From: Platanthera guangdongensis | Taxonomy: Eukaryota; Streptophyta; Magnoliopsida; Asparagales; Orchidaceae | Reading direction: 5' to 3' | Assembly: GCA_039583875.1 (NCBI GenBank) | Contig: CM077165.1 | Span: 74,388,757-74,452,756, forward strand | Length of the DNA stretch: 64,000 nucleotides | Program-made: the position numbers and the translations under genes | Notes under the pieces: model-generated | What the model saw: the letters and a program-made list of their open reading frames with translations, nothing else | The model's database searches: none | Told to the model about the DNA's origin: nothing | Part shown: positions 11,271-26,511 of the stretch, one piece after another | How the letters are laid out: the number at the start of each line of letters is the position of its first letter | Position numbering within the stretch: the stretch's first letter is position 1

Positions 11271-14200
11271 TTGAGCGTTCGCTTCCTTAGTCGCGTGTGC
11301 AATTTTATAGGACGATTTAAGGTAAAGAACCGCTGGGCGCGTGTTCTGTTCGATTCCGGCGCTACCCACTCATTTGTGGCTAGGGCCTTCGTAGAGCGTT
11401 ACCGGTTGGATCTCGATCGTGTTGGTGATGCGTTCTGTGTCAAGTTCCCTTCAGGCGAGTCTGTAGTTTCGGACCAGGGTATTCAGAGTTGTCCGATTTT
11501 GTTAGGCGATTTCCTCGCGTTTGCTGATTTGAAGCTGTTGGATCTGGAAGACTTCGATGTGATCCTAGGCATGGACTGGTTGTCCAGATATGATGCTGTG
11601 ATCCAATGCAAGGGTAAACGCTGGGACTTCAGGATGGACAACGGTCAGCCCGGGAGTGTTTACGGTTATCCGCGCCAGGATTCTCCGACTATATCGGCGG
11701 TATGTGCTCGGAAGCTTGTAGATTCCGGATGTTTTGCTTGTTTGGTTTCGGTTTTAGAAACCAAGGTTAGTTTGCCGTGTTTGGAGGAGATCCCGGTGGT
11801 TCGTGATTATCCTGATGTCTTTCCAGCTAATCTTCCTGGTCTCCCGCCTGATCGAGACGTGGAGATTGTTATAGATTTGGAGCCGGGTACGCGTCCTATT
11901 GTCAAGGCGCCTTACCGAATGGCCCCACGCGAACTGGAGGAGTTGCGTATCCAGTTAGGCGAGTTGCTTGAGAACGGATTTATAAGGCCGAGTTCTTCGC
12001 CTTGGGGTGCTCCCGTTTTGTTCGTCAAGAAAAAGGATGGATCGATGAGGTTGTGCATCGATTATAGAGAGCTAAATAAGGTAACGATCAAGAATAGGTA
12101 TCCGTTGCCAAGGATAGATGATTTATTTGATCAACTGCGAGGCAGCGCCGTGTTCTCTAAGATTGACCTTCGTTCGGGCTACCACCAGTTAAGGATCCGT
12201 GAATCAGATATACCGCGGACTGCCTTCCGTTCCCGACATGGACATTTTGAATTTTTGGTGATGTCGTTCGGTTTGACCAACGCACCTTCTGCTTTCATGG
12301 ACATGATGAACAGGGTCTTCAAGGACTTTCTGGACAAGTTTGTGGTCGTATTTATAGACGATGTGTTGGTGTATTCACGCAATGTTGAGGAGCATGACCA
12401 ACATTTGCGTCTAGTTTTATCTGCCTTGAGGGACCATAAGTTGTTCGCCAAGCTAAGTAAATGCGAGTTCTGGTTGCCTCAGGTTTCTTTCCTGGGTCAT
12501 GTGGTTAACAAGAACGGAATCTCGGTCGACCCAGAAAAGATAGCCGCAGTTATGGAATGGACGAGGCCTGCCACACCCAAAGAAATAAGAAGCTTCCTAG
12601 GGTTGGCTGGCTACTACAGGAGATTTGTAGAGGGTTTCTCTACGTTATCTGCGCCATTGACCAAATTGACCCAGAAGAATGCAGCATTTGTGTGGAGCGA
12701 TAAGTGCGAAGAAGCGTTCCAAGAGCTAAAGAATAGACTGTGCACTGCTCCGATATTGACTTTGCCTACGGAAGGATGAGACTATGCCGTTTACGTGGAC
12801 GCATCCCACGTGGGTCTTGGTTGTGTGCTGATGCAAGAAGGAAAAGTGATTGCGTATGGGTCAAGACAGCTTAAGATTCATGAAAGGAACTACCCTACGC
12901 ATGACTTGGAATTCGCAGCAGTTATTTATACATTGAAATTATGGAGACACTTGTTGTATGGCGCGCAGTGCAAGATTTATACAGATCATAAGAGTTTGAA
13001 GTACGTTTTCACTCAAAAGGAGTTGAACTTGCGCCAGCGCAGATGGTTAGAGTATGTGGCTGATTATGAAGTGGAGATCCTATACCATCCGGGTAAGGCT
13101 AACGTGGTAGCCGACGCCTTAAGCAGGAAGACAGGGAAAATCTTCAATCTCTCCACTGAGTTGTTGGTAGAAGAGTTTCTTTTAATGGATATTTCAGTTG
13201 GTAGATGTGACTCGCCAAGCAGTTTGGAAGTGTCTGAGCCTTCATGGATTTCTCTTACGAGGCTTCATCAAAAGGACGATCCTGATCTACTGCACCTTCA
13301 TAATAGAACTGAGAAGGGGGAGCTGCCTGACTTTTCGATCGATGACGCAGGTACTCTAAAGTACCGCGGTAGATTTTGCGTCCCCAATTTTCGAGATATT
13401 CGAGATAAGTTGTGCAGTGAGGCACACAGTTCAAGTGTGGCCTACCATCCAGGGTCTACAAAAATGTATAAGGACTTGAAACAGATTGCCTGGTGGATTG
13501 GGATGAAGAGTGACATTGCAAGGTTTGTGTCAGAATGCTTTACGTGCAAAAGAGTTAAGGCTGATCATGGAAGGCCTGGTGGAAAGTTAGCGCCTTTAGA
13601 GATTCTAACTTGGAAGTGGGAGAGTATCTCAATGGATTTCATTACTGGTTTGCCGAGATCTCCCAGAGGGCATGACTCTGTTTGAGTGATTGTTGATAGA
13701 TTAACAAAGTGTGCACACTTCGTACCCTTTCAGATTGGTTACTCGATGAAGAAGATAGCGGAGCTATATTTGAATGAAGTTATCAGGTTACATGGAGTAC
13801 CCGTAAGTATAGTATCAGATCGAGACTCCAGGTTTACGTCTCGTTTCTGGAAGAGCCTTCAAGAAGGATTGGGAACTGACTTGAGATATTCTACCGCATA
13901 TCATCCACAGACTAATGGTCAAACAGAGCGTGTTAATCAGATTGTGGAAGATATGATCCGTTGTTATATATTAGACCACGGAGGAGCGTGGGATGAACGC
14001 TTGAAGTTGATGGAGTTCGCATACAATAACAGTTATCAAGAGAGTCTGCAAATGGCTCCGTTCGAAGCGCTATATGGAAGACGATGTAGAACTCCTCTAT
14101 TTTGGGCTGAGGTTGGTGAGAGGCCGATGTTAGGTCCAGATGCCTTAGAAGAAATGGAAGTTTATGTAAAGCTTATTCGAGAGAAGCTTCGGATAGCGCA

Positions 14201-14669
14201 AGAGCGGTACGAGAAGAACGCCAATCGACGTAGGTCCGTTTTGGAATTTTCTGTGGGGGACATGGTATTCCTTAAGGTTTCCCCGATGGTTGGAGTGAAG
14301 AGGTTCGGTAAGAACCATAAGTTGGACCCAAGGTATGTGGGACCATTTGAAATTGTGGAGCGGATTGGTGTGTCAGCCTACAAGTTGAATTTGTCCGAAA
14401 ATTTTCCTGGCGTGCACAATGTTTTTCACGTGAGCCAACTGCGGAGGTGTGTGCTAAGTGACAGACAAGTGCTGGATGCAGTGCCCCAGTTGGAGCCTAA
14501 CCTTTCCTACGTGGAAGTTCCTATTCGTGTTCTGGATGTGCAAGATCGAGTGTTGCAGAGAAAGACAATACTGATGGTAAAGATTCTGTGGAGAAACCAA
14601 GACGTGGAGAGCGCGACTTGGGAGCTGGAGTCAGCTATGAGGGAGGCGCATCCTCATTTGTTCTCCTAG
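11271..14669 (+). pseudogene. TekC pol polyprotein with two in-frame stops
   Basis: One continuous frame of about 1132 codons, different from the gag frame and without an ATG of its own, so it would need frameshifting or fusion to gag. Domains by codon from 11271: protease FDSGA at about 27-31; RT with YRELN and FIDD at 361-364; stop TGA at 12777-12779 (codon 503); RNase H from about 510 ([26 protein letters not shown]); integrase HHCC zinc finger (EAHSS, YHPG, ECFTC); stop TGA at 13683-13685 (codon 805) in place of Trp inside the catalytic core; then SDRDSRFTS and QTERVNQ carrying the second Asp and the Glu; GPFEIVERIG; and a C-terminal chromodomain-like stretch. No frameshift is seen. Two nonsense changes inactivate it. 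Confidence 0.92.
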
Positions 14670-14760
14670 TTGTGCTCGGTAAGCATTCGATAACCTTTGG
14701 TTATTTTCTTTTCCTCTTTGGTAGAATTGTTTTATGCGTAAAGTTTCGGGACGAAACTTT

Positions 14761-14778
14761 CTTTTAGGGGGAGTGACT
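14761..14778 (+). other. TekC polypurine tract
   Basis: TTTTAGGGGGAGTGAC lies directly before the 3' LTR. It is the usual plus-strand primer in this family and supports the LTR start at 14779. Confidence 0.85.
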
Positions 14779-17552
14779 GTAATGCCCCCGATTTTCCAGT
14801 GATTTATTTAATTTCTCATTTGACGTATTATGACGTCAGGGCGTTATGTTAGCGCGTGTTGGTCAGGTGACGTTGTTAGAGCGTGCTTTTAGCTCTTTAG
14901 GTTTCCTGCGTGGCTTGGTGATGCCTGGTAGCAAGATTCCCTAGCGAGCCGGAGTCTGTTTGGTGACTCGGTGGAGCCTCTTGGGGAATGCTTGTGTTTT
15001 GGCTTCGGGAGAATTTGCCCGAGTTTTGTTCGTCGGATTTTGTTACCGACTGTGTCGTTAGCGCGTTTTGCGTTCGTTAGGTTTGACCGGCCAGATTTTG
15101 GGATTTGCGTCGGGAGTGGAAAATTTTATATTAGGAAATTAGATCGGCTAATTTTAGACTTGCTCGTCAAGTTTCGTCGCGTTCCGAGCATTTTTGGAGC
15201 CTCGGCGTGCGATTGAAGTTTGTATGTTTTCGCGTACGCCGTTAACTTTAGAAATTATTATCTCGAAAACGGTGCGTCGGAATTCGATTTCGACTTCGCC
15301 ATTGGATTCGTAGCGTCGTCATTCGCCTACGGTGCGAATTTCGTTCGATTCGGCGCGCGTTTGGCCCTCCGTAACGATATATGTTATATCATTCCTTTTT
15401 AAATAATTATAAGTATTAATATTTTATATTTATATAAAATATTTTAAATAAAAAAAAAATAATAAAATAAGAAAATTCGGTGAGAATGATTCTCACCGAA
15501 TCGGATTCGGTGAGAATCATTCTCACCGAATCCACTGTTCGGTGAGAATTCTCACCGAATCCACTGTTCGGTGAGAATTCTCACCGATCAATTAGGCTAG
15601 TTATATTATATGTTAAGTATATAATATTTGTATATTATATTATTATTCTTATTATATAATATATTATATTAGTTTAAGAAGCAAAACTCCTTTCTTCTTC
15701 CCCGAACAGCAGCCCCCCTCCTGTGCGAAATTTTTGCGGAGTGCGGAACCAACCCGTTCGCAAATCTTCCGGCGGCCGCCACCGCCGATCCGGTGGACGG
15801 AATTTCGATCCGATCGCGGCGTTGGAAAGCTCTCGGCGAGAGCTTCGAGATCGCGGTAAGTTTTTCCCGTTTCGGTGACCGTTTCGCCTTAGATTTTTTT
15901 CGGCCCTAACCCCGGTTGTCCGTTTTTTCGTAGATCTCGTCTCCGCGTGTCCCCTCTTGAACGGATCTACGTGTTGGAGTTTTTTGGGTGACGTTTTCGA
16001 GATCGATTTGAGGCAAGTGGATTTCTCCCCCTTGCGTGCCTCCATGAGTTGCATTTTTTTTGTTTTATTATTCTTTCCTCCTTGTCGTAGAATAGGTAAT
16101 ATTGGAATGTTCCTAGTTTTGGGCTTGTAGTCGGCCCAAACTAGGAAGTTATCGGTTTTATTTTAGTTGTACTCGGCGGGTAGGGGGAAATAACTCGGCG
16201 GGTAGGGGAAAATAAATCGGCGGGTAGGGGGAAATAATTCGGCGGGTTTTGGTTGTAGAACTTGGTAGTTTTAAGTGGTGTTGTCGGCTAGTTTTGGTGC
16301 CGAATCGTGGATCCTTAGCATGTGGTAGCTGGGTTTCTGAAGGAGTATGGTACCAGGGGAGTTTGAGCCGTGGCCACCACCATTCCCTCCTTTGGACATT
16401 TTGGGTTCCTGTAAGAGGTTGGAACTCTATGTGTGTGGACCCTGTGGCGGCCCCTTTAGTACTCTTGAGACACCTGGACCTGGTTGTTCGGTTGTGACTG
16501 TTCTTAGTCTCCGACACAGGTTTGGGATTTGTGCCAGTGCTAATGATTTACAAGTTTAGGACTGTTAGTTCCTTCTTACTGTTCATTTGATGCATATTGG
16601 TTTCCTTCTGTTTCTGCAGGCTTGAGCGGAGTTTGGTACGTTTCTGTACTTGTTGCATTTCTCTCACTTTACTGATTATTACACCTGCATTTTGTCCTCT
16701 TTTGGATTCTTTAGCTGAGTTTTTCGGCATTTACTCTTGCAGGGTTGGTAACCCTTTTTCTTGTTGTTCTTTTTATTCAATTATTATCTGATGCTTCTTT
16801 GCCACTTGTTTCATTATTTCTTGCTGAGGTGTTCTTCTTTTGAATGCCTCAGGTTCAGGTCTGTAGCCGGCTGTGCGGCTAGTTTCAGGAGTTTCTCTGT
16901 GGACTGCGCTTTGGCAGTGTTTTCCTCGCTTGTCGAGGTAGTTCTTTAGCCTTGTAGTAGTACAGACATACATGCTCACCAGCGAGTTCGTGTCAGGTTG
17001 TTGACGCTCGTTGGTGATTTTCCTTTGTGATATTAAGTATTTGCTTAGCTGCTAGTTTACCTGTTTTGTGGTAGTTTCACTTGCTCTCTGGGAATGTTTT
17101 ATGCTAGGTTGCTAGTTACTTTAAACCCTATAATAGAACTACTATATGTATTGCATGATCAGCATGTTTTATAAAAGCTCAAACTCTATTTTCAAATGCG
17201 TAAAAAGATGGTTTCCCTTATAAATATTATAAATTGAAATCTAGGGTCTTGCATAGTGTAAGTTGTCCTCTTAGGATGCTTATGCGCTCTTTTAGGATGT
17301 TTAGCATAAATGAAGTATTTTTCCGCTACGTATAAATATAGTTTTCAAACCGTGGACTATCTGATCCACTGAGCCGAGGGATACGGCCAATTAATTTAAA
17401 AATCAGTTTTCTATTCATTTTAACTTATGATTTGAAGGATTAGAGTGTCGCCTGAGCGTCAGCAGTTATCCCCTGCTTGACGTGGCATCACAGCTCGTAG
17501 TTTTCTCGTGCTCTGATTTATTATTTTAAATGAGAAAATGCGGGTTGTGATA
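14779..17552 (+). repeat. TekC 3' LTR (2774 bp)
   Basis: It starts TGTAATGCCCCCG and ends TTGTGATA, where the 5' copy has TTGTGACA; the C-to-T change at the end hides the terminal CA. The palindrome array recurs at 15475-15588. It is followed by ATGCG, the second half of the target duplication, after which the TekA integrase reading resumes. Confidence 0.95.
15475..15588. repeat. TTCGGTGAGAAT palindrome array, 3' copy
   Basis: Same four dyads as at 7448-7561 with no visible change inside the palindromes, although flanking bases differ. All four units are preserved in both LTRs. Confidence 0.9.
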
Positions 17553-18693
17553 ATGCGCCTTGGTGAATGCGGAATGCCAAAAGCTGGGAGGATTCTTGAA
17601 GTACTTGCCTATTCCGGAGTGGTAGTTTGACGACATTACTATGGACTTTATGCACGGGCTGCCAAGGTCGCAAAAAGGGAACGGTGCCATTTGGGTGGTC
17701 GTAGATCGTCTAACGAAGGTGTCGCATTTCATTCCTCATAGGAAGGAAGATCCGGTTGAGAAATTGGCAAAACTGTATGTGGACAACATAGCACTGCTTC
17801 ACGGTGTGCCCCACAGCATCGTGAGTGGCCGATATGGGCGGTTCACGTCCAATAATAGGAGGCTGGTGCAGCAGATGTTGGGAACAAAGCTGAGTTTCAG
17901 CACAGCCTTTCATCTGCAGACGTATGGGCAAACCAAGAGAGTCAATATGACAATGGAGGACATGCTTCGCATGTGTATCATAGACTTCGGTAAGCAGTGG
18001 GAGGACCACTTATACTTGGTGGAGTTCACGTACAACAATAGCTACCAGGCAAGTATACAAATGGCGCCCTTCGAGGCCCTTTATGGTGGAAGATGTCGCA
18101 CGCCGTTGTCTTGGTTAGAAACGGGCGAGCCAAAGTTGTACAAGAGACAAGAGGTGGAAGATGCTACTTCTTTGGTATGAACCATTAGGGAGAGGTTGCT
18201 AATCGCTCAAGACCGCTAGGCTAAGTACTATAATGCCAAACACATGAACATATAGTTCACTGTTGGCGACTAGGTGTACTTGAAGATCAAGCAGTTCAAG
18301 AGTGTCTCGCGGGTGCGGTGCTTAAAGAAGCTAAGCTCGAGGTACCTTGGACCGTTTGAGGTTCTGGAGCGGATTGGTGAAGAAGCTTATCGGTTGAAGC
18401 TGTCAGTGGAGCTTAGTGGTCTACATGATGTATTCCATATATCGGTGCTACGGAAGGCGGTGCAAGAGCCTTCGCATGTGATCGCGGTGGATCAAGTACC
18501 CGTGGGTAATGGGTTGACGACGAAGGTCAAGCCCGTACGAATTGAGGACTCGAAAGTCAAGCGGCTACGCAACAAAGAGATCAGGATGGACAAGGTCCAT
18601 TGGGACAATTGCGGTCAGGAAGAGCTCTCTAGGGAGCGAGAGCAGACCATGCTTGAGGAGTACCCGGAGTTGTTCCACTCAGGTACTGTTTAA
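17553..18693 (+). pseudogene. TekA pol fragment 2: integrase core to C-terminus
   Basis: This continues the reading broken at 6751: KCQTC before the insertion joins ALVNAECQK after it. The core includes MDFMHGLPRS, a changed second-Asp region (VSGRYGRFTS where SDRD is usual) and a TKRVNM stretch where the catalytic Glu is expected (Lys here). The C-terminal part has RYLGPFEVLERIG and DVFHISVLRK, then a chromodomain-like tail. Stops occur near 17626, 18178, 18220 and 18256. Both catalytic positions appear altered, so this integrase is dead. Confidence 0.88.
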
Positions 18694-18734
18694 GTTTTAT
18701 GTTTCTTTCCTTTACGTAATTTCGAGGACGAAAT

Positions 18735-18754
18735 TCTTTTAAGAGGTAGAGAGT
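18735..18754 (+). other. TekA polypurine tract
   Basis: CTTTTAAGAGGTAGAGAG just before TGTAATGCCCC. It marks the end of the internal region and the orientation of TekA. Confidence 0.75.
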
Positions 18755-20964
18755 TGTAATGCCCCGAAACTCAAAAGAGTGATGGGAGGCGTTTTGAGCC
18801 AAGTTTGGAATTTGGCAGGGGGTACACGACCTGGGACATGGGCGTATACCAGGGCGTGTCGTGTTTGGGTCGACGATTTGGACGAGACGTCGATGAATTT
18901 TGGAGTCGACGATCGTCGAGCAACGAACACGGCCTGCGACACGGGCATGTCCCAGGGCGTGTCGAGCTCGTGTCAACGATCTGCTAGGGAAGTCGACGAT
19001 TTTGCTCGATGAAGTGTCGAGACAGGGAACACGGCCTAGGACACGGGTGTGTCTAAGGTCATGTCGGGTGGTCGACGAACTGTGCTCGACGAAGTGTCGA
19101 GACAATGAACACGGCCTGGAGCCCAGGCGTGTTCGGGTTCGACATGGGCATGTCCAAGACCCGTGTGAGTCTCGGATTGGTGTTGGTCCTGTGTTGACGG
19201 AGGAACACGCCCGGGAACACGGGCATGTACTGGCTGACACGGGCATGTCAGGTCGAACACGGGCATGTCGGGTGCCCGTGTGTTTATCGAGACGCGCCGA
19301 TTTCGACGGCGGATGGGGAACACGGTCCTGGACACGGGCGTGTCACACACCGTGTTCAGCCAAGATTTTGAATTTCAGCTACAGATCGTGGCCGTTCGTT
19401 TCCTTATTTTGGGAACTGATGGTTGGGGGTTGTTCCTACTGGGATATACCCGAGAATAGGATTTCAAATCCCTCACTTCTTTCACATAATCTCTTTCTAA
19501 AAGTCTAGAGAGAAGGGAGAGCAAGGAAGAAGAAAGGAGGATAGATCCGGTTACCGACTGAGATTCGGAGCTCCAAATCGCGAGCCGACTTCGGATCTAC
19601 GGAGGCAAGGAGATTGCGGTGCTTTCCATCCACATACATTTCCATGGCGTCAAGGAAAAGAGCTAGGGTAATGATTCTCTACTTGAGCATGTCAAACTCT
19701 CTTTTCCTTTGCATAGGAAGCTCACTCTCGGGAGTTTGCGGTGAGTTGAGGCGTTCCTTTGGGTAGACATGAATAGTCCCCATTGTGTGCATGTAGAGTC
19801 TGTAATCGAGAATAGATATAGGCATGATGTGTGAAGCCTACCTAGATAAGTTGGTCTGGATCGGTGATGTTGCATTGCTTGAATGGCCGGAGAATACTCC
19901 GTGCGAATGATTGTTTTTCGGGTTTTCTACGCGGTAGATTGCAACAGGGCGCCTAGGGGATTAACTCCAAGGTGCACCCGGAAAACTGGGTAGATGCGTG
20001 ATTCTGCCAACATGGTGGCCTGGGAGCCAACCTGAACATAACTGGGTTATGTGTTGTGTGTAACGATTTGGGGCTCGGGGAACTAACTCGCGCATATGGC
20101 TTAAATTAATATTGCAGTGTGAGCAACGTGTTAAGCGGAACCGTGCCCGTTCTATATCATTCGGTACAAGCAAACTAAAGCTATGTGGGACTTGTCATTG
20201 GCATAGATAGGAGGTCTCAGGTTGTATATGGCTTAAATTGACGTGACATTGGCCGAAAGGAGCTAAATGCTCACGAGATTTGGTCGTCCTTGTGGCGGTG
20301 GTGATACCGAGATGTCTATGGCTTAAACTGACGTGACATTGACCGGTTCACCGAGAATGTGCCCTAAGTGCATGGGTTGTGTGGACTGAGTGCCTATGCC
20401 TGTGTTGTTGTGTTTTTACTCTATACTGCTGGATTATGATAATAAAGTGCAGGGAAGGAGCATCGCCGCCCCGAGTTGGGGGCGAGATCATTATAATTTG
20501 GTCAGCATAGCTGACCGTTGCCTTTGTTTGCCACCGTGCGGTGGATTGTTGTTTGCAGGTGCTGCGGAGCCGAATGCTAAATAGCGGGCTAAAGCCCAAG
20601 TTGCTGAGTCGTCCCTCGAAGGCCTAAATTGAGTGTTTACTAGCTTTATTCATGTGTGACCGGCCTGCATGCCGAGTTTTGGAAAACATGTTATTTTAGT
20701 AAACAAATGTAAGGTCTTAAGGCCATCGTACTTGTGTATTGTACTTCATTCCTATTGGTTTTTTGAGTAGTGGACATTCATGTTTAGTTGGGTTCTTTAT
20801 TCTTGTAACTTTAAATTTCTTCCGCTAGAATGACTCTGTGTAGGACGTTGGATATCAGTTGGATGGTTTCCATTGAGTAGCCACCCGATCTGTCTGTGGT
20901 ATATGGCGTCGGACCCCAGCCGGACGTAATGCTATATGCTATGCGACTGATATGGGGTGTTACA
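18755..20964 (+). repeat. TekA 3' LTR (2210 bp)
   Basis: It starts TGTAATGCCCCG and ends GGGGTGTTACA, a near-perfect inverted terminal repeat typical of chromoviral LTRs. The first half holds a GC-rich palindrome array. The second half has two copies of a TATGGCTTAAA..TGACGTGACATTG segment (near 20228 and 20320). It is followed by AAGTG, probably half of the target duplication, inside satellite-like DNA. No coding sequence is supported. Confidence 0.85.
18825..19355. repeat. ACACGGGCGTGTC palindrome array in TekA LTR
   Basis: About a dozen near-palindromes of type ACACGGGCGTGTC, many decayed to forms such as ACACGGGCATGTC. They are mixed with CGACGAT and CTCGACGAAGTGTCGA dyads. The layout and motif match the TekB LTR array in mirror orientation. 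Many differences are CG-to-CA or CG-to-TG. Confidence 0.75.
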
Positions 20965-21309
20965 AAGTGAGTAAGCTACATTCAACGCATTTGGACAGCC
21001 TATTTTTTGTGTCTGAAAATACAGGCTCTGACTAGATGAGAATCATTCAATGCTTTTTATCACATGACATTGAGTGGGCTTGCCTCTCTCAAAGCCTGTG
21101 GACTTAGTCAAATATCTACACAGATTTTTTTGTCTTTGACTGATTGAGCAATACTCAACGAATTATGTTGTATGACATTAAGTGAGTAGACTTCACTCAA
21201 CACATGTGGACTTAGCCATATTTCAGCAAATTTCTCCTTAGGCTTTGACTGCCTCAGCCTGTATCACAGCTTTTTGTTGTATGGCGTTGAGTGAGTAGAC
21301 TACAATCAA
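20965..21309. repeat. Tandem satellite-like repeat, ~109-bp period
   Basis: A recurring block of type TTGAGTGAGTAGACT..ACTCAAC begins near 20965, 21069, 21178 and 21287, giving spacings of about 105-109 bp. Shared downstream words are GTGGACTTAGYCA and CTTTGACTG. At least three diverged monomers are visible. Both sides are cut by insertions (the TekA LTR on the left, an LTR-like edge at 21310 on the right), so this looks like the DNA that was there first. Confidence 0.65.
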
Positions 21310-24390
<3,081 letters not shown>

Positions 24391-24954
24391 TGTCAACCAG
24401 TAAAGACAAAAGTCAGAGTTAGCGCGCAAGACCGCGGAAGGCCTGGGCGAGTATGGCGAGCTCCTCTCGCATACTCGCCAGGTAGGCGACTAGGAAAGAT
24501 ACTCACCCAGCCCGTGTGAGTTCCCCTTGGAAGTCGCCTAGTCGCCATGGGGTGGGGTATAAATATGACCCCCCTCCTTGGATTTCCCTATAAATAGGAC
24601 CCCAGGGGTACGAGGTGAGACACAAAAAATCCTCTGCAGGATACTCGCGAGTTCTCCTTTCAAGATACTAGTCGAGCCTTTGGATTCCTTTTCTTAAGAG
24701 ATCAGGTCGCGGCCTTGGGACTTTGTCATCAGCTAGTCTCCCTCGTACCTAGTTCGGCCACTTTTGATTTAGAAGGGGTTGCTCCTTTCGAGCATACGAG
24801 TACGTGGTGTTACCTTCCTGCCGCAACATCTGGGGTCCTGTTTGCATTCGTTCTTCATCCTAGTCATCCTAGCTGTCTGGTCTTACCCCTGAGTTGGTAA
24901 CCTTAGGCGGCTTAGATCTGAATTCTGAGGTTGAGATTTTTCTTGGCTTCAACA
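24391..24954 (+). repeat. TatF 5' LTR (left border tentative)
   Basis: The right border is the CA at 24953-24954 (GGCTTCAACA), directly before a primer-site-like stretch. The left border at TGTCAACC is a guess; the LTR could reach back as far as 21310. It contains two TATA boxes about 30 bp apart, TATAAATA near 24558 and 24590, each followed by GACCCC-type sequence, suggesting a small promoter duplication. Confidence 0.5.
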
Positions 24955-24972
24955 TTTGGTGCGGTGAGCGTG
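24955..24972 (+). other. TatF primer-binding-site-like sequence
   Basis: TTTGGTGCGGTGAGCGTG follows the LTR end without a gap. It resembles the TTTGGCGCC-type sites of Tat elements with changes, and it is not the Met-tRNA type of its neighbours. The tRNA cannot be named with confidence. Confidence 0.5.
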
Positions 24973-25010
24973 AATCGCAGCCAAGGAGGAAAGTTTGGTG
25001 GTTTAGCGAG

Positions 25011-26156
25011 ATGGCCAGTGATGGCGAACATGGAGAGTTGGTCGGTAACTCGGCGGGAGTTAGTGATCTCGCGCGAGGTGGTGAGTTCGTGACTATTGCT
25101 GCGTTCGAGGATTTCGTGAAGAGAATTGAGAAGGCCATCCTCGCTAGGTTTTCTCATCGCCCCGATGACACAGCGACCTCCCCCTGTCGCGTGACATCGC
25201 TGGATGAGGAAGCGCCGCCAAGGCGAGCTGGGAAGGAGCCCGCTTGGGCAGGAGAAGAGCGATCGATGTGGTCGCGACACCATCCGGCGGGCAGCCAAGG
25301 GGTCCATTTCCGAGATCCAATGTTGCCAACGAGATACCGAGATACTCGCTAGTGGCACGAGTATGATATCTCTAGTGAGGATGAAACTCGTCACCGCCAG
25401 GGTGGGAGGAGCCCCTTCTGGGATGAGATCCTTACTGCCCCCATCCCCGAAGGGTCTAGAGAGCCCGTTCTCACCTACTACTCAGGCAGGGATGACCCTG
25501 TCAGGCATCTTCAGTGGTTTGAAGATGTCGTCTCCATCCTCAACATGTTTGGCGCTTTCAAATGTCGGTTCTTCTCGATTACCCTCAAAGGCAATGCGAG
25601 GTACTGGTTCCATCAGCTGCCAACAGGTTCCGTCTACTGTTTCTCCGATCTGCATCGGGGCCTCATGACGAGGTTCGTGACATCCAAGAAGTGGAAGAAG
25701 GAAGCAACCGCCCTCTTTAAAATCTACCAAGGGAAGCATGAGAGCATCAACCATTACATAGATCGTTTCCAGGAGGAGATCTTGGAAGTGGAAGAGGTGG
25801 ATAGCTTTACTCTGATTGTGGCCCTGAAGTTCTGGTTGAAACATGGCCTTTTCAGCATGGAGATGGGGCCCAACCACCCGAGGTCCTTTGAGGATATAGT
25901 AGAGAGGGCGAATATTTTTGTCCAAGGAGAGCAGAAGAACAAAGATTTCTTGGCGCGGCTGGACGTGGATGAACCGTTGGAAAGGGAGAGAGCAGGACCT
26001 TCAAGGATGAATGTTGGAAGGTCTCCAGATAGTCCGGTTGAAAGGAGGAAAGAGGAGCCGAGGAGAAAAAGGAGAAGAGGAAGAGAGAAGAGCCCAGGAG
26101 GGTGGAAGAGAGGAGGTAGGAGAGGCCTCGAAGGCAAGAGCAGAGAAGGCCAGTAG
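25011..26156 (+). pseudogene. TatF gag with one in-frame stop
   Basis: The frame from the ATG at 25011 is open except for TAG at 25350-25352. A gag core is clear: PVLTYYSGRDDPVRHLQWFED, LKGNARYWFHQLP, SINHYIDRFQEE. It is followed by a highly basic, Arg-Lys-Glu-rich tail (PVERRKEEPRRKRRRGREK) that could bind RNA. The stop at 26154-26156 is early. Remnants of the usual C-terminal part continue in another frame to about 26510 (YCDIHRVEGI, a decayed zinc-binding motif), so a frameshift is likely near 26150-26330. A 254-codon antisense frame here is a shadow. Confidence 0.8.
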
Positions 26157-26511
26157 AGTCCCGGGCAAGGAGAGAGGAAGATATGTGATTCTAGTACCCC
26201 GAGAACCACCCCCAGTGGAGGCCAACAACGAGACCACATTTCCAACAGGAGAGGAGGAATGGCAACTGGCAGGAGGAAGGCAGAGGAGGAGGAAGAAGGG
26301 AAGCAATGACGATCGCCTATCAGGAGAACAAGCATCGCTGGAGGGAGCAATAGGCGATGTGTCAGGAAGCAGAGATCCCCCTTTACTGCGACATCCATCG
26401 AGTAGAGGGCATAGGACGTTGGCTTTCCCTGAGTTTTGGGAAGCGAGGAGGAGGTTGGAAGCAGGAGTTGTGGAGAGGGAGCAGCAGAGGTAGGAGGCCC
26501 CAGTGGAATAA

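Larger units (their letters stand above)
6752..17552 (+). mobile_element. TekC: complete, young Ty3 chromovirus (Tekay-like), 10.8 kb
   Basis: Order: 5' LTR (6752-9526), primer site, leader, gag, pol (protease, RT, RNase H, integrase, chromodomain-like end), polypurine tract, 3' LTR (14779-17552). A perfect target duplication ATGCG is at 6747-6751 and 17553-17557. By eye the LTRs differ at about 22 positions plus a few indels in 2.77 kb (below 1%), which indicates recent insertion. It interrupts the TekA integrase zinc finger. Two in-frame stops in pol and a missing gag N-terminus make this copy defective. Confidence 0.96.
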
